Positions 11,728 through 21,914 of a DNA stretch of 64,000 bases are shown piece by piece (position 1 is the stretch's first letter; each line of letters begins with the position of its first letter). Both the position numbers and the translations under genes were made by a program. The stretch comes from Leptospira broomii serovar Hurstbridge str. 5399. Lineage in GTDB: Bacteria > Spirochaetota > Leptospiria > Leptospirales > Leptospiraceae. The notes below the pieces were generated by a model. That model saw only the letters and a program-made list of their open reading frames with translations, made no database searches and had not been told where the DNA came from. The stretch covers positions 248,001-312,000 of the forward strand of contig NZ_AHMO02000011.1 in the NCBI RefSeq assembly GCF_000243715.2, in the 5' to 3' direction.

Positions 11728-12819
11728 CTACGGTTTTTTCTTAAATTTATAAAGTTCCGGAAAATTATCCGCAGAATATAGATGATCCTTTCCTAAAATG
11801 GTTTCCCAATCTATTTCATCACCCTTACCGGAAGAAAATTCCGGAAGAAATCCCGCGTCTAAAATCGTCTTAACTGTATCTAAGGCATCCGATCCCTTTA
11901 CATTCAGATAACCGCTGGCAAAAAGAGAATTGGCCGCAAACAGAGCCATACCTTGCAAACTTCGTAAGTGCCCTTCTCTTCCCGCTGCAATCCGCACTTC
12001 TGAATCCGGGTTTACAAGCCGAAATACGATCAAAGTACGCAAACAAAATTCAGGGGTCAGAGCCTGCGGATTCTTTATCGCATGTCCGGCTACTGGAATG
12101 AAAAAATTAACGGGGATCGAAATCACTCTTAGAGCCTTAATTTCGAATACTACATTTACCAGATCGTTAAGAGACTCGCCCATTCCAATGATCACACCCG
12201 AGCACATTCCGATTCCGGCCTCCGATAGATGAGAAAGAGTTTCGACTCTTTGTTCATACGTATGAGTATCGCAAATTTCGGGATAATGTTCCTTGGAAGT
12301 ATTTAAATTATGATTATAGCGATCTAGTCCTGCTTGCTTCAATCGAAGTGCTTTTTCCCGATCTAATAGTCCCGCAGAAAGACAGACTTTTAAACCAAGT
12401 TCTTGACTGATTCTTTCGATCGTTTGCGCCAATCGCTCGGTTGAATGGGAATTCGGGCCCGTTCCGGCAGTGACCATGCAAAAACGATAAGCCCCGTTTT
12501 CTTTTGCTTGGATCGCGTCTTGAAATATCTCTTCTTCGGTTTTTAAAGAATATTCTTGGACACCCGAATTAGCATTCTTGCGTTGTGCGCAGTAACCGCA
12601 GTCTTCCGGGCAATGGCCGTTTTTAATATTATCGAGTATATGAATTCGAACCGACCTGCCAAAATATTGCTCCCTCGTCTTAAAAGCCCTATCTAGGCAT
12701 TCGGTTAACGGAGTTTTACCTTGGAGAATGGCTAAGGCTTCTTCCCGAGAAATTAAGCTTGGGACCTCGGAAAGGACCTTCTCCTCCATCGGAAGAGACG
12801 TTTCGATCGCAGTTTTCAT
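11728..12819 (-). CDS. bioB: Biotin synthase
   Basis: BioB is the radical-SAM enzyme that inserts sulphur into dethiobiotin. The 363 residues contain the cluster motif [12 protein letters not shown] (CxxxCxxC, about residues 68-79), the biotin synthase run [13 protein letters not shown], and the conserved arginine region [17 protein letters not shown]. It is about 15-20 residues longer than the E. coli protein at the N-terminus. It follows bioA after 63 bases on the same strand and is the last gene of the biotin group. Confidence 0.97.
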   Translation of the reverse strand: MKTAIETSLPMEEKVLSEVPSLISREEALAILQGKTPLTECLDRAFKTREQYFGRSVRIHILDNIKNGHCPEDCGYCAQRKNANSGVQEYSLKTEEEIFQDAIQAKENGAYRFCMVTAGTGPNSHSTERLAQTIERISQELGLKVCLSAGLLDREKALRLKQAGLDRYNHNLNTSKEHYPEICDTHTYEQRVETLSHLSEAGIGMCSGVIIGMGESLNDLVNVVFEIKALRVISIPVNFFIPVAGHAIKNPQALTPEFCLRTLIVFRLVNPDSEVRIAAGREGHLRSLQGMALFAANSLFASGYLNVKGSDALDTVKTILDAGFLPEFSSGKGDEIDWETILGKDHLYSADNFPELYKFKKKP

Positions 12820-12882
12820 TCTGCCGATAGTTTCTTAGAGGCTCGGCTATTGGCAATCGATATTCCGCTAAAAAAGAGCGTA

Positions 12883-14187
12883 TCAGGTAGGTACCCGATA
12901 CGTAAGCAAAGCCTTCTTAATTGCACCGAAAATTCTATCTAAAGCTACCTGAGAAATGATATAGGGAGGAGTCACGTAGATGACATTTCCCAGCGGTCTT
13001 AAAATCACACCCTGCTCGAGACAAATTCGCTTAAATTCCTGAGAATATGCATTAATATATCCGGGCGATTCTTTACCCGTATCTAGCTCACCTACCCCTA
13101 CGGCTCCTAATACTCTTACATTCTTTATTTTTTCGGGAAATTCCGCCCTTAATTTGATCCAGCCTTCTTCCAACTTATGCTCTAATTGCTTAACATCTTC
13201 TAAACGTTTCTCTTCGGTAAATAATCGAAGGGAGGCTAGCGCCACTGCACAACCGGAAGGATAACCGGTCATAGTATGACCATGATAGAAGGTTTTTAGG
13301 GGATCATCGGATACAAATTCTCGATAGATTTCTTCACGAACTAGCGTAACAGCTAGAGGTAAAATACCGCCGGTTAAACCTTTCGCTAGCGCGATCATAT
13401 CCGGTTCTACTCCGGCTGCCTCGTACGCAAATGTATGGCCTGTTCGACCGAAACCCGTGAATACCTCGTCTAGTAAAAGTAAGACCCCGTATCTAGAAGT
13501 GATTTCCCTTAACCGCTGGAGAACTTTCGGCTTATGAAACAACATCCCTCCGGCGCCGGCAATTAACGGTTCTAGAACGACTCCTACGACCTGATTAGAA
13601 TGGGAGGATAAATACGCTTCCAACTCATCTAGACAATCTTCGGCACAGGAGCGCGGTAATTTTCCCACAGGGCAATCGTGGCAGGCAGGAGACGGAAAAT
13701 CCTTTGTCGGAAATAATAGGGTTTGAAAGACCCGATTAAAAATAGAATCTCCTCCCACACTCATGGCTCCGATAGTATCTCCATGATAAGAGGCTGAAAA
13801 TTTAATGAAGGTTTTCTTCTTCTCCTCGCCTCGATTCCTAAAGTATTGCAATGCGATCTTTAACATTATCTCGAGCGCGGTCGAACCGTTATCCGAATAA
13901 ACGACTTTGTGAAACTTCCAATTCGCAAATTGCAAAAGTTCGTGAGCGAGCTCCAACGCCGGCGGATGAGTAAAGCCCGCAAGCAAAACGTGATCCAATT
14001 TATCCAGCTGGTCCTTAGCCGCTTGAACCAACTTAGGATGGTTATGGCCGTGAATACTTACCCACCAGGATGATATTCCATCCACATAATCCTTACCCGT
14101 TTCATCATATAGGAACTCCCCTTTTCCGGAAACGATTTTGAGAGGCGGATCGGAACCTACAAGGGGTGTATAAGGATGCCAAATCAA
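12883..14187 (-). CDS. bioA: Adenosylmethionine-8-amino-7-oxononanoate aminotransferase
   Basis: BioA converts KAPA to DAPA. The protein (434 residues) opens with IWHPYTP, typical of BioA, and has SSWWVSIHGHNHP (about 39-51), YSDNGSTALEIMLKIA (PLP phosphate site), YHGDTIGAMS, LDEVFTGFGRTG and LAKGLTGGILPLA with the PLP lysine. Its ATG overlaps the bioD stop by four bases, which fits strict coupling in the order bioF-bioD-bioA-bioB. Confidence 0.96.
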   Translation of the reverse strand: MIWHPYTPLVGSDPPLKIVSGKGEFLYDETGKDYVDGISSWWVSIHGHNHPKLVQAAKDQLDKLDHVLLAGFTHPPALELAHELLQFANWKFHKVVYSDNGSTALEIMLKIALQYFRNRGEEKKKTFIKFSASYHGDTIGAMSVGGDSIFNRVFQTLLFPTKDFPSPACHDCPVGKLPRSCAEDCLDELEAYLSSHSNQVVGVVLEPLIAGAGGMLFHKPKVLQRLREITSRYGVLLLLDEVFTGFGRTGHTFAYEAAGVEPDMIALAKGLTGGILPLAVTLVREEIYREFVSDDPLKTFYHGHTMTGYPSGCAVALASLRLFTEEKRLEDVKQLEHKLEEGWIKLRAEFPEKIKNVRVLGAVGVGELDTGKESPGYINAYSQEFKRICLEQGVILRPLGNVIYVTPPYIISQVALDRIFGAIKKALLTYRVPT

Positions 14188-14849
14188 GGGAATAAAATCT
14201 CCGGAAGAATACCTTTTGGATCGAACTCCTCTTCAACTTTTACGAGGAACTCCTGGCGAGCTAACCGCCTTTCCGGAAGAAGGAAAGTTCCCAAAAGGCC
14301 GATTTCGCTCGCTTCGATGATGGTTCGAATATTGTCCGACCGCAAGGGATTTTCCGGTCCAATGAAAAAAACTCCGTGACATTTGATCCCTGACCTCTTA
14401 ATAGCTTCAACCGAAAGAAGGGTATGGTTGATGGTTCCTAGATCCGTCGAAGCAACGAGCACTACGGGCAATTGAGATTGAACGATTAAATCGATATTGT
14501 AGTAATACCGCTTCAATGGCACGTACAAACCACCTGCTCCTTCGATTAATATACGTTCCGATCGAATACTATACAAATGCCGGGAGAGCTCGTCCGTGTC
14601 GACTTCGACGTTGGCGAGTTCCGAAGAAAGATGTGGAGACGCGGGAATTTCAAAGGTATAATAATTTTTTAAAAAATATCTTTCGTTTAAACCGGTCAAA
14701 TTCATGATTTTAACCCGTTCCGAATCTTCTCCAGTTTGAATAGGTTTAAAATATTTAACACCGCATTTAACGGCGTATTTGGCGAGAAAAAGTGAACAGA
14801 ATAAGGTTTTACCGACATCGGTTCCGGTCGCCGTCACGAAAACAGCCAA
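14184..14849 (-). CDS. bioD: Dethiobiotin synthase
   Basis: BioD closes the ureido ring of dethiobiotin using ATP and CO2. The protein (221 residues) begins VFVTATGTDVGKT, the modified P-loop of the family, followed by YFKPIQTG with the catalytic Lys, and has IEGAGGLYVPL near residues 100-110. It starts two bases after the bioF stop and overlaps bioA by four bases. Confidence 0.96.
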   Translation of the reverse strand: MAVFVTATGTDVGKTLFCSLFLAKYAVKCGVKYFKPIQTGEDSERVKIMNLTGLNERYFLKNYYTFEIPASPHLSSELANVEVDTDELSRHLYSIRSERILIEGAGGLYVPLKRYYYNIDLIVQSQLPVVLVASTDLGTINHTLLSVEAIKRSGIKCHGVFFIGPENPLRSDNIRTIIEASEIGLLGTFLLPERRLARQEFLVKVEEEFDPKGILPEILFP

Positions 14850-14851
14850 AT

Positions 14852-15994
14852 TTATCGCTCCTTCAAAATGCTTAAGAATAATATTAGATCTTCTTTTCGA
14901 AGCTTAGCATTGATCGAAACTCGAATTCTAGATATATCGACGGTCGGGGGTCGGATCGCCTTTGCCTGAAATCCTGCCTCCTCGAATAATGATGCGAATT
15001 CTAACGCCTCTCTTTCATTCTCTAATAAAATAGGAACGATCTGAGAAGAGGATCCCCCGTATGAATACCCCTTTGCTTCGACGCCTTCCCGCAAATGAAG
15101 AGCAAATTCCTCGACCCTTTTTCTTTCCGTATCCATTGATTTGGCTAAACGAACAGCGGTTCTCCCCGCGTGTGCAATCGCAGGCAATGATCCCGTTGAA
15201 AATACGAATGTTCTAGCGGAATGAACCAAGAATTTTCTGGCCTCCGTCGCGCAGGATATCATCGCTCCTTCCAATCCAAGCGCCTTTCCCAAAGTTGCCA
15301 TTCGAAAATCGATACCCTCCAATTGGGAAGAGGAAAGCTGAGAATTTGCAACCCCGGCGCCTTCCGGGCCGAATAATCCTATTGCATGTGCTTCGTCCAA
15401 ATAAAGTAAAGCGCCGTATCTTTCCTTCAATTCGAGTAAATCCTTAATTTGGGAAACATCCCCGTCCATGCTAAACACCGTTTCGGTTACGATAATTTTA
15501 TGCTTACTCGAGGAATGTTTCTGTAGAAGTTGCTCGAGATGGTTTAAATCTAAATGACGATAATAGACTTTTTTGGCTCCCGAAAGACGAATCCCGTCCA
15601 TTAAAGAAGCATGATTCTTTCTATCTGCGAAAACTACGTATGAGGGATCGCAAACGCAGGAAAGCGTGCCGAGATTTGCTGCGTATCCGTTTGCAAAAAA
15701 TAAAGAAGCCTCCGAATTTATCCAGGACGAGAAATCATTCTCCAACCTGGAAAAAACATCTCGATGTCCTCGAACCAACCTGCTAGCTGTAGACCCGGCT
15801 CCGAATAGATCGATTCCTTCTTTGAGAGATTGTATAATTTCGGGATGTTGCGATAAGCCAAGGTAATCGTTGGAGCAAAGATCAATGCCCGTCGGAGGGT
15901 CTAACGACCTGATTCGATTCGTAGATTCAAGTCGAGAAAAGAAGGCGGGTAATTCGCCATAAAAGGGGACGCTGAATGTCCGAGGTTCCCGCAC
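14852..15994 (-). CDS. bioF: 8-amino-7-oxononanoate synthase
   Basis: BioF is the alpha-oxoamine synthase that condenses pimeloyl thioester with L-alanine. The 380-residue protein has LCSNDYLGLSQHPE (about 39-52), GSTASRLVRGH, FADRKNHASLMDG, LYLDEAHAIGLFGPEG and ATLGKALGLEGA with the PLP lysine. The first codon is GTG at 15994 with a weak AAAGAA upstream. mdh lies 18 bases upstream on the same strand. No bioC, bioH or bioW is in the window, so the pimeloyl source is not visible here. Confidence 0.94.
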   Translation of the reverse strand: MREPRTFSVPFYGELPAFFSRLESTNRIRSLDPPTGIDLCSNDYLGLSQHPEIIQSLKEGIDLFGAGSTASRLVRGHRDVFSRLENDFSSWINSEASLFFANGYAANLGTLSCVCDPSYVVFADRKNHASLMDGIRLSGAKKVYYRHLDLNHLEQLLQKHSSSKHKIIVTETVFSMDGDVSQIKDLLELKERYGALLYLDEAHAIGLFGPEGAGVANSQLSSSQLEGIDFRMATLGKALGLEGAMISCATEARKFLVHSARTFVFSTGSLPAIAHAGRTAVRLAKSMDTERKRVEEFALHLREGVEAKGYSYGGSSSQIVPILLENEREALEFASLFEEAGFQAKAIRPPTVDISRIRVSINAKLRKEDLILFLSILKER

Positions 15995-16012
15995 TTCTTT
16001 TTCGAAAAGGAA

Positions 16013-16993
16013 TTAGAGCATTCCCTTTACTTCATCTCGCTCGGATTTGAGTTCGTCATGGGTGATTTTAAACTTCTCTTTTGCGAAGTCGTTTAACGTC
16101 AGCCCTTTGACGATCTCTACTTTTTTCCCGTCCGATTTTACCGGGAACCCGAAAATTAAGCCTTTGTCAGCCTCGTAAGATCCATCCGAAGCCACTGCAA
16201 CGCTAAACCAATCACCTGCAGGAGTCGGATTAATGATTTGACGGACCGTGTCGACGACTCCATTCGCCGCTGATGCAGCGGAGGATGCGCCTCTAGCTTT
16301 AATAATTTCAGCGCCCCGTTGCTGAACGTTTTTAATGAAATCACCTTTTAACCAGTCCTGGTCTTTGATCACATCTGTCGCAATTTTTCCGGCAATTTTA
16401 GCATTATAGAAATCCGGATATTGCGTCGCAGAGTGGTTACCCCAGATCCCCACATTAGTCACGTCTTTTACCGGAACACCCGCTTTATTTGCCAATTGCG
16501 ATTTCGCGCGATTTTCATCCAACTTAGTCATTGCAAACCAACGTTCCGTAGGAATTCCTTTCGCATTATTCATCGCGATCAAGCAATTCGTGTTACATGG
16601 GTTTCCGACGACTAGAACTCTTAAATCGGCGGCGGCGTTCTTTTCCAAAGCCTTACCCTGATTCACGAAAATTCCGCCGTTAATTTTAAGAAGATCTCCC
16701 CTTTCCATCCCGGCTTTACGAGGCACCGAACCGACCAAAAGAGCCCAGTTAATGTCTTTAAACGCGGTGTCTAAATCGGAAGAAACGCTTACCTTTTGAA
16801 GAAGCGGGAAAGCACAGTCTTCCAACTCCATAATTACGCCCTTTGCCGCGGGTAAAGCAGCTTCCAATTCCAACATCTGGATTTCAACCGGAGTATCCGA
16901 TCCAAACATTTGACCGGAGGCGATCCGGAATAGAAGAGAATAACCGATTTGCCCTGCGGCTCCGGTAACTGCTACTTTAACTGTGTTTCCCAT
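16013..16993 (-). CDS. mdh: Malate dehydrogenase
   Basis: Mdh (326 residues) interconverts malate and oxaloacetate with NAD in the TCA cycle. The N-terminal nucleotide loop [18 protein letters not shown] is typical of the cytosolic-type MDH branch. [13 protein letters not shown] carries the mobile-loop arginines, [13 protein letters not shown] follows, and [14 protein letters not shown] holds the catalytic histidine. A purine-rich AGGTAGGA lies upstream of the ATG. It sits between a DsbA-like gene and the biotin genes, an association of unclear meaning. Confidence 0.95.
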   Translation of the reverse strand: MGNTVKVAVTGAAGQIGYSLLFRIASGQMFGSDTPVEIQMLELEAALPAAKGVIMELEDCAFPLLQKVSVSSDLDTAFKDINWALLVGSVPRKAGMERGDLLKINGGIFVNQGKALEKNAAADLRVLVVGNPCNTNCLIAMNNAKGIPTERWFAMTKLDENRAKSQLANKAGVPVKDVTNVGIWGNHSATQYPDFYNAKIAGKIATDVIKDQDWLKGDFIKNVQQRGAEIIKARGASSAASAANGVVDTVRQIINPTPAGDWFSVAVASDGSYEADKGLIFGFPVKSDGKKVEIVKGLTLNDFAKEKFKITHDELKSERDEVKGML

Positions 16994-17020
16994 AAAATGC
17001 TGTCCTACCTATTTATCAGG

Positions 17021-18082
17021 TTAATTTTTTAACTCTTGATCAATGATTTTAGTAAATGATTCGATCGGTTGCGCGCCTTCTACCATAATTCCGTTAATAA
17101 AAAAGGCAGGTGTCCCGTTGACCCCGTATTTTTGTCCTTCGGCAATATCGGCGTCTATTTCGATTTTTTGCTTAGCTTCGTCGGAAATGCATTTTTGAAA
17201 CTCGGGCATATTTAACCCGCTCTTTTGAGCAAGTGAAATGACATTACTTCTTTCTAAATTACCACTGTTCTCAAAAAGTTTGGAAAAGTAATCCCAATAT
17301 TTCCCCTGAGGAATCGCGCAATTTGCGGCGATATGTGCAAACATCGCATTTTGGTGAAATGGAAGCGGAAAGTCGCGGAATACCCAACGGATTTTTCCCT
17401 GATATTTTTCGCGCAGTTGTTTTGTAACATCCTGGCTTCTTTTACAATAAGGACATTCGAAATCGGAAAATTCGACTACGGTAATCTTTGCGTCCTTCGG
17501 TCCAATGGACGGATTATCACCGGTCGAGACGTCTATCTTAGTGGGCGCCAGTTCCTGCACGCGAATATCGATATCGTATTTAGAACGAAGCTGTTGGTAG
17601 AACGCCTGGCGCTCCTCGTCTTCCTTAACTCTCTTTAAGAAGCTGGAGATATCACCCTGCACCTGCTGATACGATTTTCCTTTCAGAGCGGGAATATTAT
17701 TTTTATATTGATTATAGGTTGCGATCTTCTCTTCTTCGGTGGGTTCGTAATTAGCCGCAAATTTTGTCAGTTCCTGAACTGCGACGCCCCTATCCTTTGC
17801 TTCCAATTCCAATACTTTATCGTTGGCGAATTGGGAAAAGACTCTATAGATTTTATCGTTGTTCTCCGCGGCGTATTTACGATAAAGCGCCGCATTCGAA
17901 TCCTTAACATCGTTTAATGTATAGTACCGATGTCCGATTTTTACATACTGTTCCGGAGCAAAAAATTTATAAATCGGGTAGGCGGTAAGTAAGACATAGA
18001 ATCCGAAGGATCCCGCTATTAAGATGGTTTTATTTACTTTAGAAAAAAGGTCGCTAAACCGGGGAGAACTCTCTTCCGACAT
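17021..18082 (-). CDS. Membrane-anchored DsbA-family thioredoxin-fold protein
   Basis: The 353-residue protein has one N-terminal membrane segment (about residues 19-38, GSFGFYVLLTAYPIYKFF), a helical middle (about 60-165), and a C-terminal DsbA/DsbG-like thioredoxin domain with FSDFECPYCKRS (CPYC active site near residue 208) and the cis-proline region GVNGTPAFFING. The anchor would place the domain in the periplasm for disulfide formation or isomerisation. The middle may be a dimerisation or chaperone region. AGGAGA precedes the ATG. It is the first gene of a run leading into mdh. Confidence 0.85.
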   Translation of the reverse strand: MSEESSPRFSDLFSKVNKTILIAGSFGFYVLLTAYPIYKFFAPEQYVKIGHRYYTLNDVKDSNAALYRKYAAENNDKIYRVFSQFANDKVLELEAKDRGVAVQELTKFAANYEPTEEEKIATYNQYKNNIPALKGKSYQQVQGDISSFLKRVKEDEERQAFYQQLRSKYDIDIRVQELAPTKIDVSTGDNPSIGPKDAKITVVEFSDFECPYCKRSQDVTKQLREKYQGKIRWVFRDFPLPFHQNAMFAHIAANCAIPQGKYWDYFSKLFENSGNLERSNVISLAQKSGLNMPEFQKCISDEAKQKIEIDADIAEGQKYGVNGTPAFFINGIMVEGAQPIESFTKIIDQELKN

Positions 18083-18425
18083 AATCTCCTGTCCTGGGAA
18101 AAAAATTCCCTTACTACCAATTTAGAAACCCGGTCACCTCTGGCAAACGTTAAATTCCGGTGATATTTGAAGGCAAATCGGCCATTTTGAAAAAAAATTG
18201 AAATATGTTCGAAATTTAAAATTAGAAGAATTTGTACGTGTTTCGAGCTAATTAAAGTTCAAAAAATTATTAAGCATCCGAATCCCTTACCGATAGAATT
18301 ATATAGAGAGAACCGAAATGGGAAAGATTCTCCTAACAACGGGAACCATTACCGGATCTTGCGAACAAAAGCGGAATCTATATTATGGATTCGGTATCGG
18401 AACCTGAAAACGGAGGTTTAGGTTT
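18083..18425. other. Intergenic region between divergent DsbA-like and hypothetical genes
   Basis: These 343 bases are AT-rich between about 18185 and 18310. A short open frame (18318-18407, 29 residues, ATG GGA AAG start) ends before the next gene and has no convincing ribosome site. GGAGG near 18411 serves the gene at 18426. I find no tRNA, clear terminator or riboswitch. The AT-rich block probably holds the two divergent promoters, but no convincing -35/-10 pair could be assigned. Confidence 0.4.
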
Positions 18426-18743
18426 ATGAATGTCAACGGAATACAGACCGGCGGAGCTTATTCCCCGCAATGGTCCCCTCCTGTAAAAGAGGTAGGGAAA
18501 GAAGAAATTCTTGCTACGGATTTGATCCGACTCGGGTTTCAGAAAAATGAAGATATCGGTTTAAAAGAGCCGAAGCCGGAAGAACTAGTAATGAAACCTT
18601 CTCCGGTGAGTGCGGAAGAAAGAATGAGTCAAGTCATCAGTCCGGAACAAATGAAAGATTTATTATCAATGATCGTTCATTCGCGGTTTAGCGCAAATTC
18701 GAGCGGGGCCAAACTCGGACAAAGGTTTGATCAAAAAGGATAA
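18426..18743 (+). CDS. Hypothetical protein, 105 aa
   Basis: The predicted product is soluble, has no signal peptide or membrane segment, and is proline- and charge-rich in the middle. The C-terminal part (about residues 60-90, including SPEQMKDLLSMIVHSRF) looks helical. A good GGAGG ribosome site lies about ten bases upstream of the ATG. The next gene starts four bases after its stop, so the two form an operon. I recognise no domain. Confidence 0.6.
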   Translation: MNVNGIQTGGAYSPQWSPPVKEVGKEEILATDLIRLGFQKNEDIGLKEPKPEELVMKPSPVSAEERMSQVISPEQMKDLLSMIVHSRFSANSSGAKLGQRFDQKG

Positions 18744-18746
18744 TCT

Positions 18747-19388
18747 TTGCTCTTCTTGCCTGCTCTATTCTATTCACCGAAGTTAGATACTTTTTTAATT
18801 GTACTCGCGATCGTTTCAATTGCGGGAATGGGTTTCTTTTTCTATTGGGAAGTTCTCCGCCCCTACTCCGCCAAGATGCGTCCCGGAGAAATGGATCCAC
18901 CGGAAGAGGGCGATGTCCACGAAGTGGTTGTTCCGGAAAGTACGAGGTATTTCCGATTTTCAGTCGGTCAGATTAGCGGAAATTTGTTAACCTTATGCCG
19001 TTCCATTCAGGACGATCATCTAGTCTTTATTCTGAAAAAAGGAAAAGACAGCGAGGACTACGATATTCAAATCCAAAGGTTCGGCCCGGCTCTCGTAAGA
19101 CCGCCTAGAATGCAATTCTTCACAAAAATGGAATCCGTAGAAAAATTGGAGAGTCACGAAATCATCGGACAAACGGCCGTGTTCCGTATATCCGATAAAA
19201 TTACTCGGGAAAGGATGACTCAGTATTTTGAGATCGCATTAACGACAGCTTTTTTTATCAACAAATTGGGGAAAGAGCGCATGAAGTTTTTGTTTACCGT
19301 TCAAAAAATCCATCCCGGGCTTTCCCTTAGATCTAGGGATAAGAAGGGACTCTATTCCTTCGGCAAAGAAAAGGCAGATGAAGAGTAA
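18747..19388 (+). CDS. Hypothetical protein with one membrane segment, 213 aa
   Basis: The frame begins with TTG at 18747, supported by AAAAAGGAT a few bases upstream and by tight spacing to the previous gene. An N-terminal hydrophobic stretch (about residues 15-33) would anchor it, leaving a mostly cytoplasmic, beta-rich domain of about 175 residues. The domain has no motif I can name. Layout resembles a single-pass protein with a PilZ-like or PH-like soluble part, but that is only an impression. Confidence 0.6.
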   Translation: MLFLPALFYSPKLDTFLIVLAIVSIAGMGFFFYWEVLRPYSAKMRPGEMDPPEEGDVHEVVVPESTRYFRFSVGQISGNLLTLCRSIQDDHLVFILKKGKDSEDYDIQIQRFGPALVRPPRMQFFTKMESVEKLESHEIIGQTAVFRISDKITRERMTQYFEIALTTAFFINKLGKERMKFLFTVQKIHPGLSLRSRDKKGLYSFGKEKADEE

Positions 19389-19405
19389 ATGAACTCCGGA
19401 TCGTC

Positions 19406-20362
19406 TTATAGTTTCCTGGCTCGATACTGTATTCCATTCGAGTCGACGCCAATCTGAAGCAACCGGCAGGAAATTCCGGTTTCTTCGGAAAATTGCCTGG
19501 TTAATGATTCTAATTTTCCGGAGACTCTCTTCGAATGCTTTCGCTGGCAGTAGAGCAGAATTGACGGGCCGCTCCCGGACAAAGAAACCCCCAAAACTTC
19601 TTTTCCGGCTTTTTCCACCAACGGTAAAATAGGAAATTCCGAATTCATTCTATAAGGAGTATGAATTCGGTCTTCAAGAGCCTTTTGCAAAAGCCCAGGC
19701 TTACCCGATTCTAAAAATTCCCACCAGGTGCCGAAACGACTCATATTAAAAATAACGTCTTCCACAGGATATTTTTCTGGAAGACATTTTCGAGAATGGT
19801 TCGTCGCAATCTCGAATTCGGGTATTAAGAAAAAACAATGGATACCCTTCGGAAATTTTTTCTTAAAATAATAAAGTCTCTCTTCGGCAAAGTAGGAAAA
19901 AACGAATCCGCCCAGGTAGGCCGGTGTGGTATTGTCGGGATGACCTTCCAACAATGCGAGATTGTATAAAAAATCCGACTCGCTAGGAGCTTTCGTTCCT
20001 TTGAAATAAGTTTCTTGGGCAAAACGAGCAGCCGTATAACCCGCGACTACCGCACTGGCGCTGGATCCTAGACCGCCTCTCATCGGAAGATCCAACTCCA
20101 TCTTTACAGAGTACGGCAGCGGAGAAATTTCGGGAATGAAAAGAGAAAAATAATTTTTATACGCTGCTAATACTAGATCTTCGTCCTCGGAAAAAGGCGG
20201 AACTTCATATCCTTTGACGCTTCTCTGGAAAGATTCAGAAGCTCCAAATTCGAACGAAAAGCGATTATAGATTTTAAAGGCGAGACCGAAAAGGTCGAAA
20301 CCGGAGCCAAGATTTGCGGATGTGCCCGGAACCTGAACTTGAAACTTATATTTCAGACTCAT
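19406..20362 (-). CDS. thrB: Homoserine kinase
   Basis: ThrB phosphorylates homoserine for threonine synthesis. The 318-residue protein is a GHMP kinase: VPGTSANLGSGFDLFGLAF at the N-terminus, the ATP loop PMRGGLGSSASAVVAGY (about residues 90-106), and the C-terminal GVSLSGSGPSILLY. It converges on the hypothetical gene at 19388 (17-base gap) and is divergent from the symporter. No thrA or thrC is near. Confidence 0.92.
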   Translation of the reverse strand: MSLKYKFQVQVPGTSANLGSGFDLFGLAFKIYNRFSFEFGASESFQRSVKGYEVPPFSEDEDLVLAAYKNYFSLFIPEISPLPYSVKMELDLPMRGGLGSSASAVVAGYTAARFAQETYFKGTKAPSESDFLYNLALLEGHPDNTTPAYLGGFVFSYFAEERLYYFKKKFPKGIHCFFLIPEFEIATNHSRKCLPEKYPVEDVIFNMSRFGTWWEFLESGKPGLLQKALEDRIHTPYRMNSEFPILPLVEKAGKEVLGVSLSGSGPSILLYCQRKHSKRVSGKLESLTRQFSEETGISCRLLQIGVDSNGIQYRARKL

Positions 20363-20456
20363 ATCGACCTGGTAATCGCCATTGTTTGTTCTCCTGCTCG
20401 ATCGTCATTTGCTTTTCTTCTTTTCAATCTCGGATGAAAAGAAACGATGCGTTCGT

Positions 20457-21914
20457 ATGCATTTTGATTGGTTAGATGCCTTTGTCGTACTTTTATATTT
20501 TGCTCTTGTCCTTTACTCCGGCTGGACTACCGGAAAAAAGAATCAGGATTCTCATGAATTTTTTTTAGCGGGCAGAACTCTTTCCTGGATTCCACTTTCA
20601 CTTTCCATTGTAGCGACGGAAACCTCTGCTCTTACATTTTTAGCAGTGCCCGGGATCGCATTTGCCGGCAATTTCACATTTCTGCAAGTCGTGCTAGGTT
20701 ATATTTTTGGACGAACGATTGTAGCTTTCTTTCTTCTTCCCCTTACCTATCACGGCGGTTTTATGTCCGTCTATGAATGGGTCGGAAAGAAATTCGGAAG
20801 AAACTCTCAGAGAACGATGTCGGCCCTTTTCTCAACCACAAGGATTCTAGGCGACGGAGTTCGACTGTACGCCTCGACGCTGCCGATCGCGCTTTTATTG
20901 GAGCTAGTATTGGCAAGACGGTTTCCGAATATGATTTCATCGTATTGGATAGGAACGCTCTCGCTGGTGATCATTACGTTGGTGACCTTGGCCTACACGA
21001 TGCAGGGAGGATTCCGTTCCGTAGTTTGGGTGGATACCTTGCAATATTTCGTTTATATTTTCGGAGGCGTATTTGCTTTCGGACTCTTATTCTACGAAAT
21101 TCCCGATAGTAAGGCTTCTTTTTTACAGGCTTGGGAGGCCGGAAAATTTAGATTCATTGAATGGCAAAAACCGACTGCCACGTATTTCTTTCCGTGGGCG
21201 GTTATAGGCGGCGCCTTACTAAGTTTAGGAACGCATGGAGCGGACCAGATGTTCATTCAACGCGCGTTAGCTGCAAAAAACTTAAACGCTGCGAAAAAGG
21301 CGATGATCGTTTCAGGAATCGCTGTCTTTGTTCAGATGCTCTTATTCCTGGGAATCGGAACTCTACTTTATTTCCATTATTCCGGTAAACCGATCCACCA
21401 AGATAAGGTATTTTCAGAATTCTTAATAGAGGAAGTTCCCTCTCCGCTAATCGGATTGCTTCTATCCGGAATTCTAGCCTCGACGATGTCCACGTTATCC
21501 AGTTCGATCAATTCCCTTTCCTTGACCGCAAAAGTCGATTTCGGATGGAATTTTCTAGGTCCGAAAAGCGGCAGCTTATTATTCGGAATTCTTCTATTCC
21601 TTAGCTCTTTCTTTTTCTTTTCCTTGCCCGAAGAGAAAACCAAGGGGTTATTGGAATTAGGTTTAAAAATTTCCTCGTTTACGGTCGGCTCAATGGTAGC
21701 CGTGTTTTTAGTGGAAGTGATTCCTTTCTTTAGAAAGAGAATTATTACGAGTGATTTAGGATTAAGCTTGTCACTGTTAGGTGCAATTCTTAGCACAGGG
21801 ACTCTTGGAACCGTTTACAACCTAGGATTCACGGTCCTTGTGCCGATCGGAATGATACTATTTTGGATCTTGGCCGGAACGGCTACTTTCATTTTACCGA
21901 GAAAAATTCATTAG
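20457..21914 (+). CDS. Sodium:solute symporter family transporter
   Basis: This is an SSF transporter of about 485 residues with around 13 hydrophobic segments. The family opening DSHEFFLAGRTLSWIPLSLS is clear and leads into TETSALTFLAVPG, with GGFRSVVWVDTLQYFVY typical of the middle. I chose the ATG at 20457 (MHFDWLDAF); an upstream ATG at 20382 would add 25 residues that do not look like the family. The solute cannot be predicted. The 3' end overlaps the convergent hydrolase gene by 26 bases. Confidence 0.9.
   Translation: MHFDWLDAFVVLLYFALVLYSGWTTGKKNQDSHEFFLAGRTLSWIPLSLSIVATETSALTFLAVPGIAFAGNFTFLQVVLGYIFGRTIVAFFLLPLTYHGGFMSVYEWVGKKFGRNSQRTMSALFSTTRILGDGVRLYASTLPIALLLELVLARRFPNMISSYWIGTLSLVIITLVTLAYTMQGGFRSVVWVDTLQYFVYIFGGVFAFGLLFYEIPDSKASFLQAWEAGKFRFIEWQKPTATYFFPWAVIGGALLSLGTHGADQMFIQRALAAKNLNAAKKAMIVSGIAVFVQMLLFLGIGTLLYFHYSGKPIHQDKVFSEFLIEEVPSPLIGLLLSGILASTMSTLSSSINSLSLTAKVDFGWNFLGPKSGSLLFGILLFLSSFFFFSLPEEKTKGLLELGLKISSFTVGSMVAVFLVEVIPFFRKRIITSDLGLSLSLLGAILSTGTLGTVYNLGFTVLVPIGMILFWILAGTATFILPRKIH

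Noticed and set aside
18253..18296. TAAAGTTC followed by ACCGATAG, resembling a sigma-28 promoter
   Set aside because: The spacing is 28 bases, far from the 11 or so needed.
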